Position numbers and translations under genes: made by a program. This document shows, one piece after another, positions 8,817-17,037 of a DNA stretch of 36,074 nt; position 1 is the first letter of the stretch; each line of letters opens with the position of its first letter. The DNA is taken from positions 1-36,074 of the forward strand of contig JANYKV010000157.1 of the NCBI GenBank assembly GCA_025358055.1, given 5' to 3'. Below the pieces are notes generated by a model. It made no database searches and was not told the DNA's origin. It was given only the letters and a program-made list of their open reading frames with translations. Source of the stretch: Gemmatimonadota bacterium. GTDB taxonomy: Bacteria > Gemmatimonadota > Gemmatimonadetes > Gemmatimonadales > GWC2-71-9.

Positions 8817-9238
8817 CGACGAATGCGTCCGACCATGCCGGCCCCGGTGCGAACCCCGCGGAGTGTGGCGGCCACATCGAGGGCGGTTTCCTCGACTTCG
8901 CCCTGGACGACTTCGTAAAGCGCATCCAAGTCGGAGAGTCGTTGCTCGGCCCGCCGGAGGCCGCGCTGCACCTGACGGCGAACTCTCCGGCTGGCGTCCA
9001 CCACGGCCGTGACCTCTTCCCGGACCACCCGGGTCATTTCCTCGCCCTCGTGGGCAAACCGGTTCACTGCTTGAATGGTCGGGGTCAAGTCTCGGCGCAG
9101 GTCGGCGATATGGGTGCCGAGGACGTGCCCCTGCTGGGCGACTCCACGCGCCATCAGCACCAAGATGACCGCCATCGACACGTAGGCGAGGGCGATCACC
9201 ACCAGCGCGATCGCGATCGTCGGACCGACCCAGTTCAT
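8792..9238 (-). CDS. Small membrane-anchored coiled-coil protein (DUF948-like)
   Basis: Uncharacterised protein of 148 residues. It has one N-terminal transmembrane segment (about 5-31: PTIAIALVVIALAYVSMAVI), then a long charged amphipathic helical region with the pattern of a coiled coil (RRVRRQVQRGLRRAEQRLSDLD), ending in a basic tail. This layout matches DUF948-type and YtxH-like envelope proteins. The start is taken as ATG 9238, just before the membrane segment. The frame stays open to 9412, but that extension is proline/arginine-rich, would overlap murA, and looks non-coding. It overlaps the phospholipase gene by 25 bp and lies divergent to murA, with about 137 bp between the starts that probably holds both promoters, though I could not identify hexamers. 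Function unknown. Confidence 0.7.
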   Translation of the reverse strand: MNWVGPTIAIALVVIALAYVSMAVILVLMARGVAQQGHVLGTHIADLRRDLTPTIQAVNRFAHEGEEMTRVVREEVTAVVDASRRVRRQVQRGLRRAEQRLSDLDALYEVVQGEVEETALDVAATLRGVRTGAGMVGRIRRWLVRGRR

Positions 9239-9375
9239 GGCACCATCCCCCGCGTCGAGCGTTACGGCTTCATCGGGTGGCTTCCTCCCGAGGCCATGGA
9301 AGATAACGGCGCGCGGCGGCGGCCGTCGCCCCGGACGCGCTTGACGGCCCGTAGACACTCCGCCAGCTTTGCGCG

Positions 9376-10659
9376 ATGCCACCACGATTCCTCGTTCACG
9401 GCGGACGGGCACTCTCCGGGACCATTCGGCCCGCCGGCAACAAGAATGCGGCGCTCCCGCTGCTCGCGGCGACCCTGCTCACCCCCGACCCCGTAGAGCT
9501 CCACAACCTACCGCGGATTCGCGACGTGGAGATGATGCGTGCACTCCTCCTCGATCTCGGTGCGGAGGCGGAGTGGATCGGTCCCAACTCGCTTCGGGTC
9601 ATGACCGCAAACGTGGTGGCAAAGCCGCTCGATCCTGAGCTCTGTGCCAAAATCCGGGCATCGATCTTACTGGCGGGCCCTCTCCTCGCCCGCTTTGGCA
9701 AGGTCATTCTTCCTCCACCGGGCGGAGACGTGATTGGGCGCCGTCGGGTCGATACGCATTTCCTCGCGCTCGAGCAGTTGGGTGCCACCGTTTTCGTCGG
9801 CGATCGCTACGAGATCGAGGCGAAAAGCCTCGTCGGGGCCGACATCTTCCTCGACGAGCCGAGTGTCACCGGGACCGAGAATGCCTTGATGGCGGCCGTC
9901 GCCGCGGTCGGACGCACCACCCTGCGGAACGCGGCCGCCGAACCCCATGTTCAGGATCTGGCCCGCGCGCTCGTCGCAATGGGGGCATCGATCGAAGGCA
10001 TCGGCACCAACGTCTATATCATTGAAGGAGGGCACCCGCTCCACGGGACGAGCTACGAGATTGGACCAGACCATATCGAGATCGGAAGCTTCATCGGCCT
10101 CGCCGCGGTGACCAACGGGTCGATCACGATTGATCCGGTGCGGCCGGACGATTTGCGCAGTACCCTGCTCGGTTTCGATCGCCTAGGGATCCGGCCGCGC
10201 GTCGAGGGGCACCGCCTGGTAGTCGATGCGAACCAGGAACGGCGCATTCGCCCCGATCTCGGAGGCCATGTGCCCAAGCTCGAGGACGGGCCCTGGCCCG
10301 CGTTTCCCGCCGATCTCACTTCCATCGCGATCGTCGCCGCCACCCAATGCGAGGGTCTGATCCTCATCTTCGAGAAAATGTTCGAGTCCCGGTTGTTCTT
10401 CGTGGACAAGTTGATTGGGATGGGAGCCCGGATTGTCCTCTGCGACCCTCACCGAGTGGTTATTTCGGGCCGCTCCTCGCTCCGAGGGGGTACCGTTGAA
10501 TCTCCCGACATCCGGGCCGGCATGGCCGTGTTGTTGGCCGCGCTGGCGGCGGAGGGCACCAGCGTCATCTATAACATCGGGCAGATCGAACGAGGGTACG
10601 AGCGTATTGACGAGCGCCTTCGTGCCTTGGGCGCCGAAATAGAGCGCCGGGATGACTGA
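9376..10659 (+). CDS. murA: UDP-N-acetylglucosamine 1-carboxyvinyltransferase with Asp at the catalytic Cys position
   Basis: First committed enzyme of peptidoglycan synthesis: transfers enolpyruvate from PEP to UDP-GlcNAc in the cytoplasm. K23 in AGNKNAALP is the conserved lysine. In the loop that normally reads GGCxIGxRxVD, the sequence is GGDVIGRRRVD, placing Asp118 (codon 9727-9729) where E. coli has Cys115; R123 matches Arg120. An Asp here occurs naturally in Mycobacterium and Chlamydia MurA and makes the enzyme insensitive to fosfomycin, which alkylates the Cys. The length of 427 residues is normal. ATG 9376 gives the standard N-terminus. The stop overlaps the next start by 8 bp. Confidence 0.95.
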   Translation: MPPRFLVHGGRALSGTIRPAGNKNAALPLLAATLLTPDPVELHNLPRIRDVEMMRALLLDLGAEAEWIGPNSLRVMTANVVAKPLDPELCAKIRASILLAGPLLARFGKVILPPPGGDVIGRRRVDTHFLALEQLGATVFVGDRYEIEAKSLVGADIFLDEPSVTGTENALMAAVAAVGRTTLRNAAAEPHVQDLARALVAMGASIEGIGTNVYIIEGGHPLHGTSYEIGPDHIEIGSFIGLAAVTNGSITIDPVRPDDLRSTLLGFDRLGIRPRVEGHRLVVDANQERRIRPDLGGHVPKLEDGPWPAFPADLTSIAIVAATQCEGLILIFEKMFESRLFFVDKLIGMGARIVLCDPHRVVISGRSSLRGGTVESPDIRAGMAVLLAALAAEGTSVIYNIGQIERGYERIDERLRALGAEIERRDD

Positions 10660-11437
10660 GGTTCGGCCTCGCCGCCTCGGGGAGGGGGTCGATGGCGCGC
10701 GGGGTCAGGAGTCTATGGAGGTCCCCCGGATCGAGGTTCCTGAGTGGTCTGACCGGTTGGGGGTCGTCGCCGGCATCACCGGACGAGGTGGTGCCAGCCT
10801 GCCGTTCGATCTCGGACTCAAGAGCGCTCAGCCCGTAGGCGCGGTTATGGATCGGTGGGAAGCGTTCCTGGGAGGATTTCCGGGGTTCACATCGTTCCAC
10901 CTCAACTTCCAGGTGCATGGGACCCGGCTGCGCCGCGCCGGTCCAGGTGACGGTTGGGTGCTCCACCACGGGTTTGATGGCCACCTGACTGACGTCCCGG
11001 GTACCCTCCTCCTCGTGACCGTCGCTGATTGCATACCGGTCTTCCTCGCCACGATGGACGGTCGCGCGGTGGCGGTGCTTCATGCGGGGTGGCGGGGGGT
11101 TGCTGGCGGAATTCTGAGGGTGGCAGCCGAGCGGATGGTCGCGGAATTTTTCTGTTCCGTTGATAACATCGTAATGCATTGTGGTGTAGGTGTTTGTGGT
11201 ATGTGTTATGAGGTTGGATCTGAGGTGATGTCGGCGTGTGGAAGGACGGTCGTAGGTCCGGCTCCATGGTACCTCGACTTGCGCGCCGTCTTAGCAGAGC
11301 AGGCGCGGGTTATTGGTATTGGTGAGATATCCACATCAGAATTGTGTTCGGCACACGACACCACACGCTTCTTCAGTCACCGGGCCTCTCGCGGTCGCGA
11401 TGGTCGAATGGTGGCCTACATCGGCATTCTCCCTTAG
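10652..11437 (+). CDS. pgeF: PgeF/YfiH/LACC1-type multicopper-oxidase-like purine nucleoside phosphorylase
   Basis: Member of the DUF152 family, formerly called polyphenol oxidase or laccase domain protein. Characterised members act on purine nucleosides, and E. coli PgeF edits peptidoglycan precursors carrying the wrong amino acid. The metal-site residues are present: H89 in NFQVHGT, C127 in VADCIPV and H144 in LHAGWRG. ATG 10652 overlaps the murA stop by 8 bp; ATG 10715 (residue 22), preceded closely by AGGAG, is a possible alternative that would lose only unconserved residues. The neighbourhood with murA fits a cell-wall role. Codons in about 11140-11220 are strikingly AT-rich (TGT, GTT, GTA), unlike the rest of the gene. 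Confidence 0.88.
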   Translation: MTEVRPRRLGEGVDGARGQESMEVPRIEVPEWSDRLGVVAGITGRGGASLPFDLGLKSAQPVGAVMDRWEAFLGGFPGFTSFHLNFQVHGTRLRRAGPGDGWVLHHGFDGHLTDVPGTLLLVTVADCIPVFLATMDGRAVAVLHAGWRGVAGGILRVAAERMVAEFFCSVDNIVMHCGVGVCGMCYEVGSEVMSACGRTVVGPAPWYLDLRAVLAEQARVIGIGEISTSELCSAHDTTRFFSHRASRGRDGRMVAYIGILP

Positions 11438-11500
11438 GTTTACGATGCACGCTCCGCCCGGCCTCATCACACGACCACGGGCTCTCGGGAGGCACCATTG

Positions 11501-11887
11501 ATGCTTACTCTGGCTCAACGCGCCGCGATCCTCGTCGGCGTTTCCGGGGCCATCCTCGTTCTCACTGCCTGCGGGGTTGGGGGGAGCGAGGCGACCGATA
11601 CCGGCTCCCCCGTGGTCCAGATTACGGATCCAAAAGACGGCGATTCCGTGAGTGTCCCGGTCCGGATTTCGGCCAGTGCCGGCGACGACATTGGCGTGGT
11701 CTCGGTCCGATTTTTTGCCGATAGCGTCCAGATTGCGGAGGATTTTACCGCTCCTTACAATGCCATCTGGACCGGCTCGACGAAGACCAAGGGGGACCAT
11801 ACCCTGTCCGCCGAGGCCCGGGATGCCGCGGGCAATAAGTCGTTCGTTTCGATCCGCGTATCGATCATTGGCGGCGGGGCGCAGTAG
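11501..11887 (+). CDS. Small Ig-like domain lipoprotein
   Basis: Predicted lipoprotein of 128 residues. A hydrophobic signal sequence ends in the lipobox LTAC, giving lipidated Cys at about residue 24. The mature part is one Ig-like beta domain (about 35-125: SPVVQITDPKDGDSVSVPV, then AEARDAAGNKSFVSIRV) of the Big_9/cadherin-like kind found in surface proteins. ATG 11501 is preferred because GGGAGG lies 8 bases upstream; a TTG at 11498 is also in frame. It stands alone between pgeF and the terminator before nusA. It has no catalytic motif; a binding or structural role in the outer envelope is a guess. Confidence 0.75.
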   Translation: MLTLAQRAAILVGVSGAILVLTACGVGGSEATDTGSPVVQITDPKDGDSVSVPVRISASAGDDIGVVSVRFFADSVQIAEDFTAPYNAIWTGSTKTKGDHTLSAEARDAAGNKSFVSIRVSIIGGGAQ

Positions 11888-11998
11888 CTCCTACCGCGGC
11901 GGCCGGGGGGCCCGTTCGCCGCCTGCATTGACGGGTTTGGGCTCTACCTCTATCTTCCAGGGGCTAGAGCGGGGCTGGGAGATGTGCTGGCCGTGATG

Positions 11999-12026
11999 AT
12001 GTGGGGTGTTCCCCCACATTTTTTTT
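11999..12026 (+). terminator. Intrinsic (rho-independent) terminator upstream of nusA
   Basis: A perfect 8-bp stem ATGTGGGG (11999-12006) / CCCCACAT (12012-12019) encloses the 5-base loop TGTTC and runs directly into eight T residues (12019-12026). This is the clearest intrinsic terminator in the window. It lies 111 bp after the lipoprotein stop and about 200 bp before nusA. It may end the murA-pgeF-lipoprotein transcript, or act as an attenuator if a promoter lies upstream of it. Confidence 0.88.
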
Positions 12027-12229
12027 CTCCATGGGCCCACACGCGGCCCGTCACCCACTCGGATTTCCAAGCTCGGGTTGCCCCGCTCCGAATGAGATGG
12101 GGCCCTTGGCAACTCATTCGACGGCTGGGCTCGGCACGCCGGGCCCGTCTCGCTACGAACCTGTTCCGATCGGAACGCGTCGTTCAGAATTTCAACGCCC
12201 ACGCACGGCTTTCGGCATGGAGCACAGGG
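12027..12229 (+). promoter_or_regulatory. Probable nusA leader region with two inverted repeats
   Basis: Non-coding stretch between the terminator and nusA. It holds an 8-bp perfect inverted repeat CGAATGAG (12089-12096) / CTCATTCG (12113-12120) around a 16-base loop, and a 14-bp perfect palindrome GTTCCGATCGGAAC (12163-12176). Because the terminator lies just upstream, the nusA operon promoter should be here or in the short region before it, but I could not pick out convincing -35/-10 hexamers. The nusA frame stays open through this region, but the translation looks non-coding. No rimP gene is present. Confidence 0.45.
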
Positions 12230-13543
12230 ATGGCTGGATCCGCTGAAATGTTGGCTGCCTTTCGGGAGCTGACCACGACCAAACAGCTCGACCGCTCGGA
12301 TCTTCACGACCTCTTGCGCGATGGCATTCACGCCGCGCTGATCCGGAAATTCGGTCCGAACGTCAAATTCGAGATGAATGTTGACGAGCTTCAAGGGACG
12401 ATTCAAATCGTGCGGCTTCGCCAAGTCATCGAGGTCGTGGAAGACCCGAGTTGGCAAATCGGCCTGGAAGAAGCCCGCTACGAAGACGCGGACTTCCAAA
12501 TCGGCGACATGTTGGAAGAAACGGTGCCCTTCGAGGAATTCGGCCGTCTTGCGGTGCAGGCCGCGAAGCAGCGCATCATCCAACGGGTGCGCGAGGGTGA
12601 ACGGACCAAGATTCGCGAGGAGTTCGGGTCCAAGGTTGGTGAATTGCTGTCCGGTGAAGTCCAGCAAATCGAGCGCGGCAAGCTCGTCCTGATGTTGAAC
12701 AAGTTCCGGGAAGCGGAAGCGATCATTCCGTACCGGGAACAGAATCATCGCGAACACTACCACCAAGGCGACACTATCCGGGCAGTGCTAAAGCGCCTGG
12801 AGGAAACCCCCAAGGGGCCTCGCCTCGTATTGTCGCGGGCGGATCCGATGTTCGTGGCCGCACTGTTCAAGCTCGAGGTGCCGGAAATCGCGCAACAAAT
12901 CGTCGAAATCCGTGCCCTCGCTCGCGAAGTGGGAAGCCGAACCAAAGTTGCCGTCATTTCGCGAGACGACGCGATCGACCCGGTTGGCGCGTGTGTTGGT
13001 CTCAAAGGATCGCGAGTGCAGGCGGTGGTGAACGAGCTCGGAGGAGAACGGATCGACATCGTCCCCTGGTCGCCCGACCCCGAACGCTTTGCGCGTCTCT
13101 CCTTGGCGCCGGCCCGGGTTGCGAAGGTGTTCTCCGATCCCGAGAGCAAGACCATTCAGGCGGTCGTGGATGAGGACCAACTGTCGTTGGCCATCGGCCG
13201 CAATGGACAAAACGTCCGGTTGGCCTCGGAGCTGACCGGGTGGAAGATCGATCTCTACTCCAGCCGCGAATGGATGGAGCGGGGCGGCGAAGGGCCGTTG
13301 TTTGCTCCGCTCGAAGAGGAAGTGGTCACCCAAGTTCCGCTCTCCGAACTCAAGGGCCTGTCGCCCGAGCTCCTCGCGATTCTTCACGGAGCCGGGTACA
13401 AAATGTTGAACGACATTCTTGATCTGGAACGGGACGACGTCCTGAAAATGCCCGGGATGACGCCCGAGGCGGGCGAGCAGCTCTTGGCGTTTCTCTCCGA
13501 TCTGATGGCCGAAGACGCGGGAGAGGGCACCGGATCGAAGTGA
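12230..13543 (+). CDS. nusA: Transcription termination/antitermination factor NusA
   Basis: RNA polymerase-associated factor controlling pausing, termination and antitermination. Counting from ATG 12230 (437 residues), the N-terminal polymerase-binding domain is about 1-130, the S1 domain follows (VGELLSGEVQQIERGKLVLM), then two KH domains with DPVGACVGLKGSRVQAVV and VDEDQLSLAIGRNGQNVRLA. The end carries one helix-hairpin-helix-like segment (LSPELLAILHGAGYKMLNDI). The frame is open upstream to 11984, but those 82 residues show no NusA similarity and cross the terminator, so they are excluded. ATG 12248 is another possible start. The stop overlaps the ylxQ start (GTGA). Confidence 0.93.
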   Translation: MAGSAEMLAAFRELTTTKQLDRSDLHDLLRDGIHAALIRKFGPNVKFEMNVDELQGTIQIVRLRQVIEVVEDPSWQIGLEEARYEDADFQIGDMLEETVPFEEFGRLAVQAAKQRIIQRVREGERTKIREEFGSKVGELLSGEVQQIERGKLVLMLNKFREAEAIIPYREQNHREHYHQGDTIRAVLKRLEETPKGPRLVLSRADPMFVAALFKLEVPEIAQQIVEIRALAREVGSRTKVAVISRDDAIDPVGACVGLKGSRVQAVVNELGGERIDIVPWSPDPERFARLSLAPARVAKVFSDPESKTIQAVVDEDQLSLAIGRNGQNVRLASELTGWKIDLYSSREWMERGGEGPLFAPLEEEVVTQVPLSELKGLSPELLAILHGAGYKMLNDILDLERDDVLKMPGMTPEAGEQLLAFLSDLMAEDAGEGTGSK

Positions 13544-13860
13544 ACGCGGTCCTCGGACTTCTCGGACTCGGGATGCGGGCCGGCCGGGTGATGGTCGGGG
13601 TCGAAGCCGTCCGCCGCGGGCTCCAATCTGGCGAGTGCCGTTGCGTGGTGGTCGCCGATGATGCGAGCCCGCGAGCATTGGAAAAGGTGGTTCGGTTGGC
13701 GCGGGGCAAAAAGATTCGGCAAGTCAGAGGGCCGCACGCGCTGGAGATGGGGGCCCGGCTGGGGAAGCCGCCGGTGATGGTGGTGGGTGTGGAAGATGCC
13801 GGACTCGCTGATGCCATCTGGCGGGCCGGGACGGTCGAGCAAGCAGTGACGGAGGAATGA
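13540..13860 (+). CDS. ylxQ: L7Ae/L30e-family RNA-binding protein, YlxQ-like
   Basis: Small protein (106 residues) of the L7Ae/L30e ribosomal family. The pattern VLGLLGLGMRAGRVMVGVEAV followed by VVVADDASPRALEKV is the usual N-terminal half of YlxQ-type proteins, which sit between nusA and infB in many bacteria and bind RNA. GTG 13540 overlaps the nusA stop by 4 bases and the stop directly abuts the infB GTG. The ylxR gene that usually comes between nusA and ylxQ is absent. Its exact function is not established; the operon position supports a translation-linked role. Confidence 0.85.
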   Translation: MNAVLGLLGLGMRAGRVMVGVEAVRRGLQSGECRCVVVADDASPRALEKVVRLARGKKIRQVRGPHALEMGARLGKPPVMVVGVEDAGLADAIWRAGTVEQAVTEE

Positions 13861-16653
13861 GTGGTTAAGACGAAAGTCGCAGATTTGGCCGCTGAATTTG
13901 ACATTGCACCCGACCAGCTCTTGAGCTTGCTCAAAGACATGGGGGTGCCCGTCCGCTCGTTCACCTCGCCGCTGGCCGACGATCAGGTCTCGGCTGTCCG
14001 CGTGCGCTGGGAGCGCGAGAAGAGGAAGCGAGCCAAAGAACCGGCCGCGAAAAAGCCGCGCCGGCGCACCACGAAGACGGAGCCGGTGCCCGCTCCCGCC
14101 ATCGCAGACAAAGTAACCAAGCGACGTCGTACGGCTGCTGAGGTCGCGGAAGTTGAAGCGCAACAGGCCGAGGCCGAGAAGGCGGCGGAAGCCGCGGCGC
14201 CGGCATTCGACTTGGATCGGCCGCTGTTGTTGGTCGACCGGCTCGAGACCCCGACCCAGCCGATGCCGACCCTCGAAGAGCGGGCTCGGGCGCTGTTCAA
14301 GGATGTTCCGCCGCTTCCGGCCGAACCGGAGCCGGAAACTGTTGAAGAAACTGCGTCGGTCGATTCGAAATCTGACACCCCGATCGGGGCCAAGCCTCCG
14401 GTGGTGCCGCCGCCGATTACCCACCGCGCGCCCTTCATTCCACCCCGAATCCCCCGTCCTGCGGTCGGTTCGGCGGGTCCGGGGCAGCGGCCCTCGCGCG
14501 TCGGGCCCAAACCCGTGTTCAGCAGCGGGTCCGCGCCCTCGTCCTCACGGCCCGGTGGTCCGCGCCCCCAGGGCAGCGGGCCACGTCCGCCCGGTGGCGG
14601 CCCCCCTCGACCCGGCGGCGCTCGGCCGCCCGAGTCACGAGAAATCGTTCGCACCTTTGGACCGGACGCTCCGAAGGCCGGGTCCGGAGGTCGGAAGAAG
14701 GGCAAGAAGAGCCGCCGCTCGTACGTCGATCAAGAGCAAGTGCAACAGAATATCTTGAAGACATTGGCCGGCATGAAGGGCGGCACGCGCAAACGAGGCC
14801 GAGCGGATGAGCCGTCCTATCGCGAGCAAATGGCGGGACGGGCCGCGGAGGAGCGCGAACGCGAAAAGACTTTGATCCGAGTCAACGAATTCATTTCGGT
14901 CTCTGAGCTCGCGGAGTCGATGAAGATTCCCGCCACCCAGATCGTTCAGTTTGCGTTCAAGGAACTGGGGCTCATGGTCACGGTGAATCAACGGCTCGAT
15001 TTTGATCAGATCGAACTCATCGCCTCCGAATTCGGCTTCCAAGCCGTGAAAGAAGATGACTACGCCGCGAGCGCGGTGGTTGCCGAGGCGCCGGAGGAAG
15101 AGAGCACCTTGGTGCCTCGGCCGCCGGTGGTCACGATCATGGGCCACGTCGACCACGGAAAAACTTCGCTGCTCGATTACATCCGGAAAGCGAACATCGT
15201 GGCGGGCGAGGCAGGAGGCATCACCCAGCACATCGGTGCCTATCACGTCGCACTGCCGAATCGGAAGGCGATCACGTTCCTCGATACGCCCGGTCACGAA
15301 GCGTTCACGGCAATGCGGGCGCGAGGCGCTCAGATCACCGATATCGTCGTGTTGGTGATTGCCGCGGACGACCAAGTCATGCCGCAGACGATCGAAGCCA
15401 TCAGCCATGCCAAGAATGCCGGCGTGCCGATGGTGGTGGCGATCAACAAGATCGATCTCCCGACGGCCAACATCCAAAAGGTGAAGCAAGACTTGCTGCA
15501 GCATCAAGTGGTGTTGGAGGATTTCGGTGGGAACGTCCTCTCGACCGAAATCTCCGCGAAAAAGGGCACCGGTATCGAGAAGCTCCTCGATCAAGTGTTG
15601 CTCCAAGCCGAAATTCTCGACCTGAAAGCCAACCCACAGGGTGCGATGCACGGCACCGTCCTGGAGGCGAGTCTCGACCCGGGTAAGGGGCCGCTCGCGA
15701 CCATTCTGGTGCAACGCGGGACTCTGCAAGTAGGGACCAACTTCATTTGCGGCAAGTACTCCGGCCGCGTCCGCGCCCTCTTTGATGAGCGGGGCAAGAC
15801 CGTGAAAGAGGCCGGCCCGTCCATTCCAGTGCAGATCCTCGGCTTCGAAGGCGTTCCTTCGGCCGGCGATTCCTTCCTGGCGGTGGCCGATGCGGTCGAA
15901 GCGCGACAGATCGCGCAGAAGCGGCAGCGACTCGAGCGCGAAGCGCAGAACCGGCGAGGGGCCCGAGGCGGTACCCTGGAGGATTTCAGCCGGGCGCTCA
16001 AAGAGGGAACCGTCACGCAACTCCGAATCATCATCAAGGCCGACCAAGGCGGCCCGGCCGAGGCATTGGCCGACGCGCTCGCCCAGCTCAGCACCGGAGA
16101 AGTTCGCGTGGACGTCGTGCATCGCGGGGTTGGTGCGATCACCGAAAGCGACATCCTGCTCGCGAAGGCGGCGGGCGCGATCGTGCTCGGCTTCCATGTG
16201 CGCCCGGACGCGAATGCGCGAGCCGCGGCCGAACGGGAACAGGTGGACGTGCGGACGTATCGCATCATCTACGAAGCGGTGGAAGACGTCCGGAGCGCCC
16301 TTGAAGGCCTACTCAAACCCGAAGAGCGCGAGCTGGTGCTGGGCGAAGCCGAAGTGCTCGAGATCTTCAAGGTTAGCAAAGTGGGCACCATCGCGGGATG
16401 CATGATCCGATCAGGCACGATTCCGCGGTCGGCTAAGGTGCGGGTAGTGCGCGATGGGACCGTGGTATACTCGGCCGCCATCTCGAGCCTCAAGCGCTTC
16501 AAGGATGACGTGAAGGAAGTGAAGGAAGGGCTCGAGTGTGGTATCGGCGTGGAGAACTTCAACGACGTCAAGGTCGGCGATCGCATCGAGGCGTTCCGCA
16601 CCGAAGAAGTGAAGCGTACCCTCCAGTCGAGCGCATCGAGCGGCGCGGTCTGA
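13861..16653 (+). CDS. infB: Translation initiation factor IF-2
   Basis: GTPase that brings initiator tRNA to the 30S subunit and promotes subunit joining. GTG 13861 follows the ylxQ stop directly and has GGAGG about 6 bases upstream. An IF2_N domain lies at 1-50; residues about 55-320 are a low-complexity linker rich in Lys, Arg, Glu, Pro and Gly; a second IF2_N domain follows (about 338-395). The GTPase domain has G1 GHVDHGKT (428-435), G3 DTPGHEA (from 475) and G4 NKID (from 529). Domains II, III and the C-terminal initiator-tRNA-binding domain are complete ([18 protein letters not shown]). The length of 930 residues is typical of long IF-2 forms. Confidence 0.97.
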   Translation: MVKTKVADLAAEFDIAPDQLLSLLKDMGVPVRSFTSPLADDQVSAVRVRWEREKRKRAKEPAAKKPRRRTTKTEPVPAPAIADKVTKRRRTAAEVAEVEAQQAEAEKAAEAAAPAFDLDRPLLLVDRLETPTQPMPTLEERARALFKDVPPLPAEPEPETVEETASVDSKSDTPIGAKPPVVPPPITHRAPFIPPRIPRPAVGSAGPGQRPSRVGPKPVFSSGSAPSSSRPGGPRPQGSGPRPPGGGPPRPGGARPPESREIVRTFGPDAPKAGSGGRKKGKKSRRSYVDQEQVQQNILKTLAGMKGGTRKRGRADEPSYREQMAGRAAEEREREKTLIRVNEFISVSELAESMKIPATQIVQFAFKELGLMVTVNQRLDFDQIELIASEFGFQAVKEDDYAASAVVAEAPEEESTLVPRPPVVTIMGHVDHGKTSLLDYIRKANIVAGEAGGITQHIGAYHVALPNRKAITFLDTPGHEAFTAMRARGAQITDIVVLVIAADDQVMPQTIEAISHAKNAGVPMVVAINKIDLPTANIQKVKQDLLQHQVVLEDFGGNVLSTEISAKKGTGIEKLLDQVLLQAEILDLKANPQGAMHGTVLEASLDPGKGPLATILVQRGTLQVGTNFICGKYSGRVRALFDERGKTVKEAGPSIPVQILGFEGVPSAGDSFLAVADAVEARQIAQKRQRLEREAQNRRGARGGTLEDFSRALKEGTVTQLRIIIKADQGGPAEALADALAQLSTGEVRVDVVHRGVGAITESDILLAKAAGAIVLGFHVRPDANARAAAEREQVDVRTYRIIYEAVEDVRSALEGLLKPEERELVLGEAEVLEIFKVSKVGTIAGCMIRSGTIPRSAKVRVVRDGTVVYSAAISSLKRFKDDVKEVKEGLECGIGVENFNDVKVGDRIEAFRTEEVKRTLQSSASSGAV

Positions 16654-16660
16654 GCATCAC

Positions 16661-17023
16661 ATGACCAAAGCCTCCACGCGGCGTCCCGCCCAAGTGGCCG
16701 AGACCATCCGGCAGGTCCTCGCCGAGGCATTGGCGCGCGAGGTTCGCGATCCGCGCATCGGCCTCGTGACGCTTACGCAGGTAAACGTGACGGGCGACTT
16801 GTCGCACGCCACCGTCATGTTCACGAGTTCGGCGGGGCCGGAGGATCGGGAGCGGGCGCTGGAAGGCCTGAAAAGCGCGGCTGGATTCTTCCGGACCAAG
16901 ATTTCCAAAGCGCTTGCGACCCGGACCGTACCGGAGCTGCATTTTCAGATCGACCGCGGCGCCGAGCATACCGCGCGCATCAATGAGGTGTTGGCCGAAA
17001 TCCGCAAGGAGAAAGTGGACTGA
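16661..17023 (+). CDS. rbfA: 30S ribosome-binding factor RbfA
   Basis: KH-like 16S rRNA-binding protein needed for late 30S maturation and cold growth. 120 residues with the family pattern QVAETIRQVLAEALAREVRD, DPRIGLVTLTQVNVTGDLSH and VPELHFQIDRGAEHTARIN. ATG 16661 lies 7 bases after the infB stop. Its place between infB and truB is the classic order. Confidence 0.95.
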   Translation: MTKASTRRPAQVAETIRQVLAEALAREVRDPRIGLVTLTQVNVTGDLSHATVMFTSSAGPEDRERALEGLKSAAGFFRTKISKALATRTVPELHFQIDRGAEHTARINEVLAEIRKEKVD

Positions 17024-17037
17024 TCGAGGCGGGCGGC

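Noticed and set aside
9325-9375. Sigma-70-like promoter before murA (TTGACG near 9340)
   Set aside because: No acceptable -10 hexamer at 16-18 bases; left out as unsupported.
11984-12229. 82-codon N-terminal extension of nusA
   Set aside because: It would start before and run across the terminator stem and T-run, and has no similarity to NusA or RimP.
14635-16197. 520-codon open frame antisense to infB
   Set aside because: Long antisense frames are common in high-GC DNA; the translation shows no family motif and the sense strand is a complete infB.
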